Of a DNA stretch of 64,000 nucleotides, positions 61,651-64,000 are shown piece by piece. The notes beneath the pieces are model-generated. The model was not told the origin of the DNA and made no database searches. It saw only the letters and a list, made by a program, of their open reading frames with translations. The stretch covers positions 2,480,001 through 2,544,000 of the forward strand of contig OX337233.1 of NCBI GenBank assembly GCA_946965045.2. The letters are read 5' to 3'. Made by a program: the position numbers and the translations under genes. Position 1 is the first letter of the stretch. Each line of letters opens with the position of its first letter. The DNA is from Epithemia pelagica (taxonomy: Eukaryota > Bacillariophyta > Bacillariophyceae > Surirellales > Surirellaceae).

Positions 61651-61986
61651 CGAGAGGGAAACCGCGCGACTCGCACGAAACTACTTCCCGGTCGTACAAA
61701 AAATTCCTACTGTAGTATAAAAATGTGCGACGAACTACCTAAACAGTCTGGTATGGAGTTAGGTAGCTACCTAATGCCCGGCGCGTCGGTCGGCGTCACT
61801 CTGTGGGGTGCGTGCGGCAGCGTTATAATAGATCTCCCTTTTTTTAGTAGCTTTGTTCTTTTGATGCCCTCTTTTGCCCGGTTAGAGGTTTCATAATGTC
61901 AAACTAGGATCATTGGAGAATACTCCTATGATTTTCTTTCGATTCAAACCGAGAGATGTAATACAAGATTACTTATACTTTTAAGG
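61651..61986. other. intergenic region downstream of the oxidase gene
   Basis: No gene seen. Contains a perfect 16-bp palindrome TTAGGTAGCTACCTAA at 61759-61774. Confidence 0.5.
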
Positions 61987-63439
61987 TCAGAGCGCAGATC
62001 GCATGTATTTGGCTGGTGGCCCACTTCCACTCGGATGTCTCGTAATGAGAGTCGAGCTGATGTCTGAAATGCACTCACATCCCGAGAGTGCCATGGCTGC
62101 CTCCAATTCTCGTTGAAATAGGCACAACATATGACGGACCGCCTCCTGTCCTCCTGTTGCCAGGGCAAAAAACACGGGTTTCCCGATTCCTACGGCCGAT
62201 GCTCCCAAAGCCAAGGCTTTCAAAATGTCGGTACCCCTTCGAACACCACCATCCAAAAAGAAAGGGACACCACGGCCCCGAACGGCATTAACAACTTCTG
62301 GTAAGGCATCGATGGCTAACATACAGCCGTCTAGCTGTCGACCACCATGATTCGAGACCATGACGGCATCAGCTCCGGCATCCACTGCTAAAATGGCATC
62401 TTCGGCGGTCATAATGCCCTTGATAACAAGCGGAAGGTCCCTACAAGCCGTTTGTTGTTTCATCCACCGAACGTCGTCCCAGCACAGATTTTGCTCAAAG
62501 AGCAGTTCTGAATTTTGATCCCATGATTTGTGTTTCCTGGCATTGTACGTTTTGTCCATTTCGTGTGACTCTCCTTCGTCTTTGTACTTATCATAGTTGA
62601 CAAGACGATGAGGTGGAGGCAGGGCATCAAACCCATTTCTCGCGTCGGCTTCTCGGTAGCCAAATCTCACAGAGTCCACAGTCAAGAAAATCGCTCGACA
62701 ACCAGCGCGTTTGGCCCGTTCGATCAATCGAACTGTTGTATCACGCTGTTTGAGTATGTAGGCTTGGTACCAAAGCATAGTATTGGGCGATGTCGAGACT
62801 GATGCAATCTGTTCAATCGATCTCGTAGAGTGTTGACTTATGCAAAATGGGACACCAGCCTCTCCTGCAGCCGCTGACGCGCCAGAACGAACAGTGAGCA
62901 AACAGGAAGAATGTGGAGAAGGGTGCTTTGCATGTGGAGGTCCCACTGAGACTACCACAGCGACTGGGTTGTTGCTACTCACATGCCGATGCACATTCCC
63001 CTCGCCCCGATGGATCACAGAGCGCATGAAGGCCTGCCGGGCTGATGAATAGCGGCATGCTCATTTCCATTACGGTGGTGGACCGACCTCGTCCAAAGGC
63101 GATTCTGGTAGCCGTGGAAAGTTTTCCAACCGGTCGCATCATACGTGGACGAAGATACCATCCCTCCCAGGCCGAACGATTCTCGGCCAACGTTTGTTCC
63201 TCATCGGTACCGGATGCCACATACTCGTAGACAGCCGTGGACAAGGTCAGTTTGGCACATTTCTGATAATCGTTCACCGAACATATTGAGTTGGAGGTTG
63301 ATGGAGTGATACTCTTGGTTGCGGTTGAACTATCCAAAAGATTTGCTTTCGGGACAACCGCCGACATTAGTTCAACTCTACTAACAAGACCTTCGATGGA
63401 TGTGTCCGTCTTTTCGCTGGTCTCGCTCTTTCTCGACAT
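61987..63439 (-). CDS. FMN-dependent alpha-hydroxyacid oxidase/dehydrogenase (glycolate/lactate oxidase family)
   Basis: Exons 63439-62983 and 62873-61987 with a 110-nt intron (GTGAGT...GCGTCAG). Splicing gives 447 aa and joins ECASA-SAAGEAGVPFC in family register. TIM-barrel flavoenzyme converting glycolate or L-lactate to the 2-oxo acid. Seen: YLRPRMMRPV (substrate Tyr region, about 93), MPLFISPAGLHAL, CISQHSTRSIEQIA, AIFLTVDSVRFGYRE, LPLVIKGIMTAEDA, the catalytic His/Arg loop SNHGGRQLDG (about 326), and the FMN phosphate site DGGVRRGTDILKALALGA (about 356). A leader of about 50 aa precedes the domain. Glycolate oxidation is part of photorespiration; the electron acceptor and organelle cannot be read from the sequence. 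A broken internal copy lies at 43355-43550. Confidence 0.92.
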
Positions 63440-64000
63440 ACGTTCGTCCTTCTCTTAGTTCAACTACTCGTATCTCGTATGTGCATTATGCCTTTTGATA
63501 GGCCTCATAACTCATAACTACCTACTCCTTCTACCGTGCATCATGCAACGGTCGCAGGACAGGCCTTCCTGCGAACACACGCATACGCGGCGAACGCGAA
63601 AAATGCGCTCCACACTCCACACACTTTTCTCTCCCTTCATTTTTTTCGTTGTCCATCGTTTTTGGTTATCGACCGACCCTTACGTATTCCTTTTTAACTG
63701 AACGTGTTGCTGCTGAAAGCAACGCAGCAAACGACGAACACAAGGCATACAACGATCCATTCCATCTCTCCGAAGTCAGACTTGTTTTCTTGGAGAAACT
63801 GGCCTTCGCTTCTCACACACAAGCACAGAAGGAGAAGCCCCGAGCCTTGATTCTCGTTCGTCACGCCAAGCTTCAGACGTGACTTTGCCTCCATACCCAT
63901 CCGTTTTTTTCTCCATCTTGCAATATTTCCTTCTATGATATAAGGACGCGCCGACACCTCATCTTTTCCAATTTCCTCACAACTGCTTCCCTTGACGGAG
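63440..64000. other. upstream region of the oxidase gene, no secure gene
   Basis: Contains the oxidase promoter. Plus-strand open frames of up to 77 codons show no domain. A TATAAGGACGCG stretch near 63939 could belong to a promoter of a gene that starts beyond the window. Confidence 0.4.

Noticed and set aside
63649-63882. 77-codon plus-strand open frame near the right edge
   Set aside because: No domain; lies in the upstream region of the oxidase gene, and no splice context could be judged this close to the window end.

Overview
The window looks like nuclear DNA of a diatom, probably a pennate one. Genes lie on both strands, are compact and mostly uninterrupted, and carry at most one short GT-AG intron (about 80-150 nt). 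Typical eukaryotic housekeeping genes (PMS2-type MutL, CNOT9, SF3A2, BCAS2, JMJD7, an RLP7/RPL7L1 protein) alternate with transposable elements of types common in diatoms: piggyBac, a tyrosine-recombinase (DIRS-like) retrotransposon, a CoDi-like Ty1/copia element, a LINE with a 3' RNase H domain, and MITEs. The species cannot be fixed from sequence alone.

Layout. 329-4926: a piggyBac element bounded by TTAA and 16-bp terminal inverted repeats. Its transposase is decayed, but a convergent, intron-containing accessory gene is intact. About 5381-13447 (minus strand): a DIRS-like retrotransposon with Gag-like, RT-RNase H and tyrosine recombinase frames. 13608-14590: a perfect 32-bp palindrome and a ~150-bp tandem duplication. 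14613-14939: the truncated start of an NSUN5/RCM1-like gene, divergent from JMJD7. 15033-42900: gene-rich core with JMJD7, SF3A2, an ankyrin-BTB protein, a secreted subtilase, two lineage-specific proteins, a METTL21-like methyltransferase, PMS2, CNOT9 (a MITE lies about 100 bp upstream of its start), BCAS2, a Ser-rich protein, RLP7 and a RING protein.

43355-53048 is a rearranged region. It holds a fragment copied from the FMN alpha-hydroxyacid oxidase gene found at the far right of the window, then two tandem copies of a trypsin-like peptidase gene. One copy is wrecked by an internal inverted duplication. The other is split by a recent copia insertion with 238-bp LTRs differing at two positions and a 5-bp target duplication. 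53359-61330 is a decayed LINE (ORF1, APE endonuclease, RT, RNase H). A small TA-flanked MITE follows, and the window closes with the two-exon FMN alpha-hydroxyacid oxidase gene (61987-63439, minus).

Functionally the host genes are largely independent: mRNA splicing (SF3A2, BCAS2), mRNA decay and transcription control (CNOT9), ribosome biogenesis (RLP7, NSUN5 remnant), mismatch repair (PMS2), protein hydroxylation or methylation (JMJD7, METTL21-like) and glycolate/lactate oxidation. The most unusual items are the intact second gene in the dead piggyBac element, the methyltransferase-like motif and odd coding layout of the DIRS-like element, and the copia-interrupted peptidase gene whose uninterrupted frame is still open.
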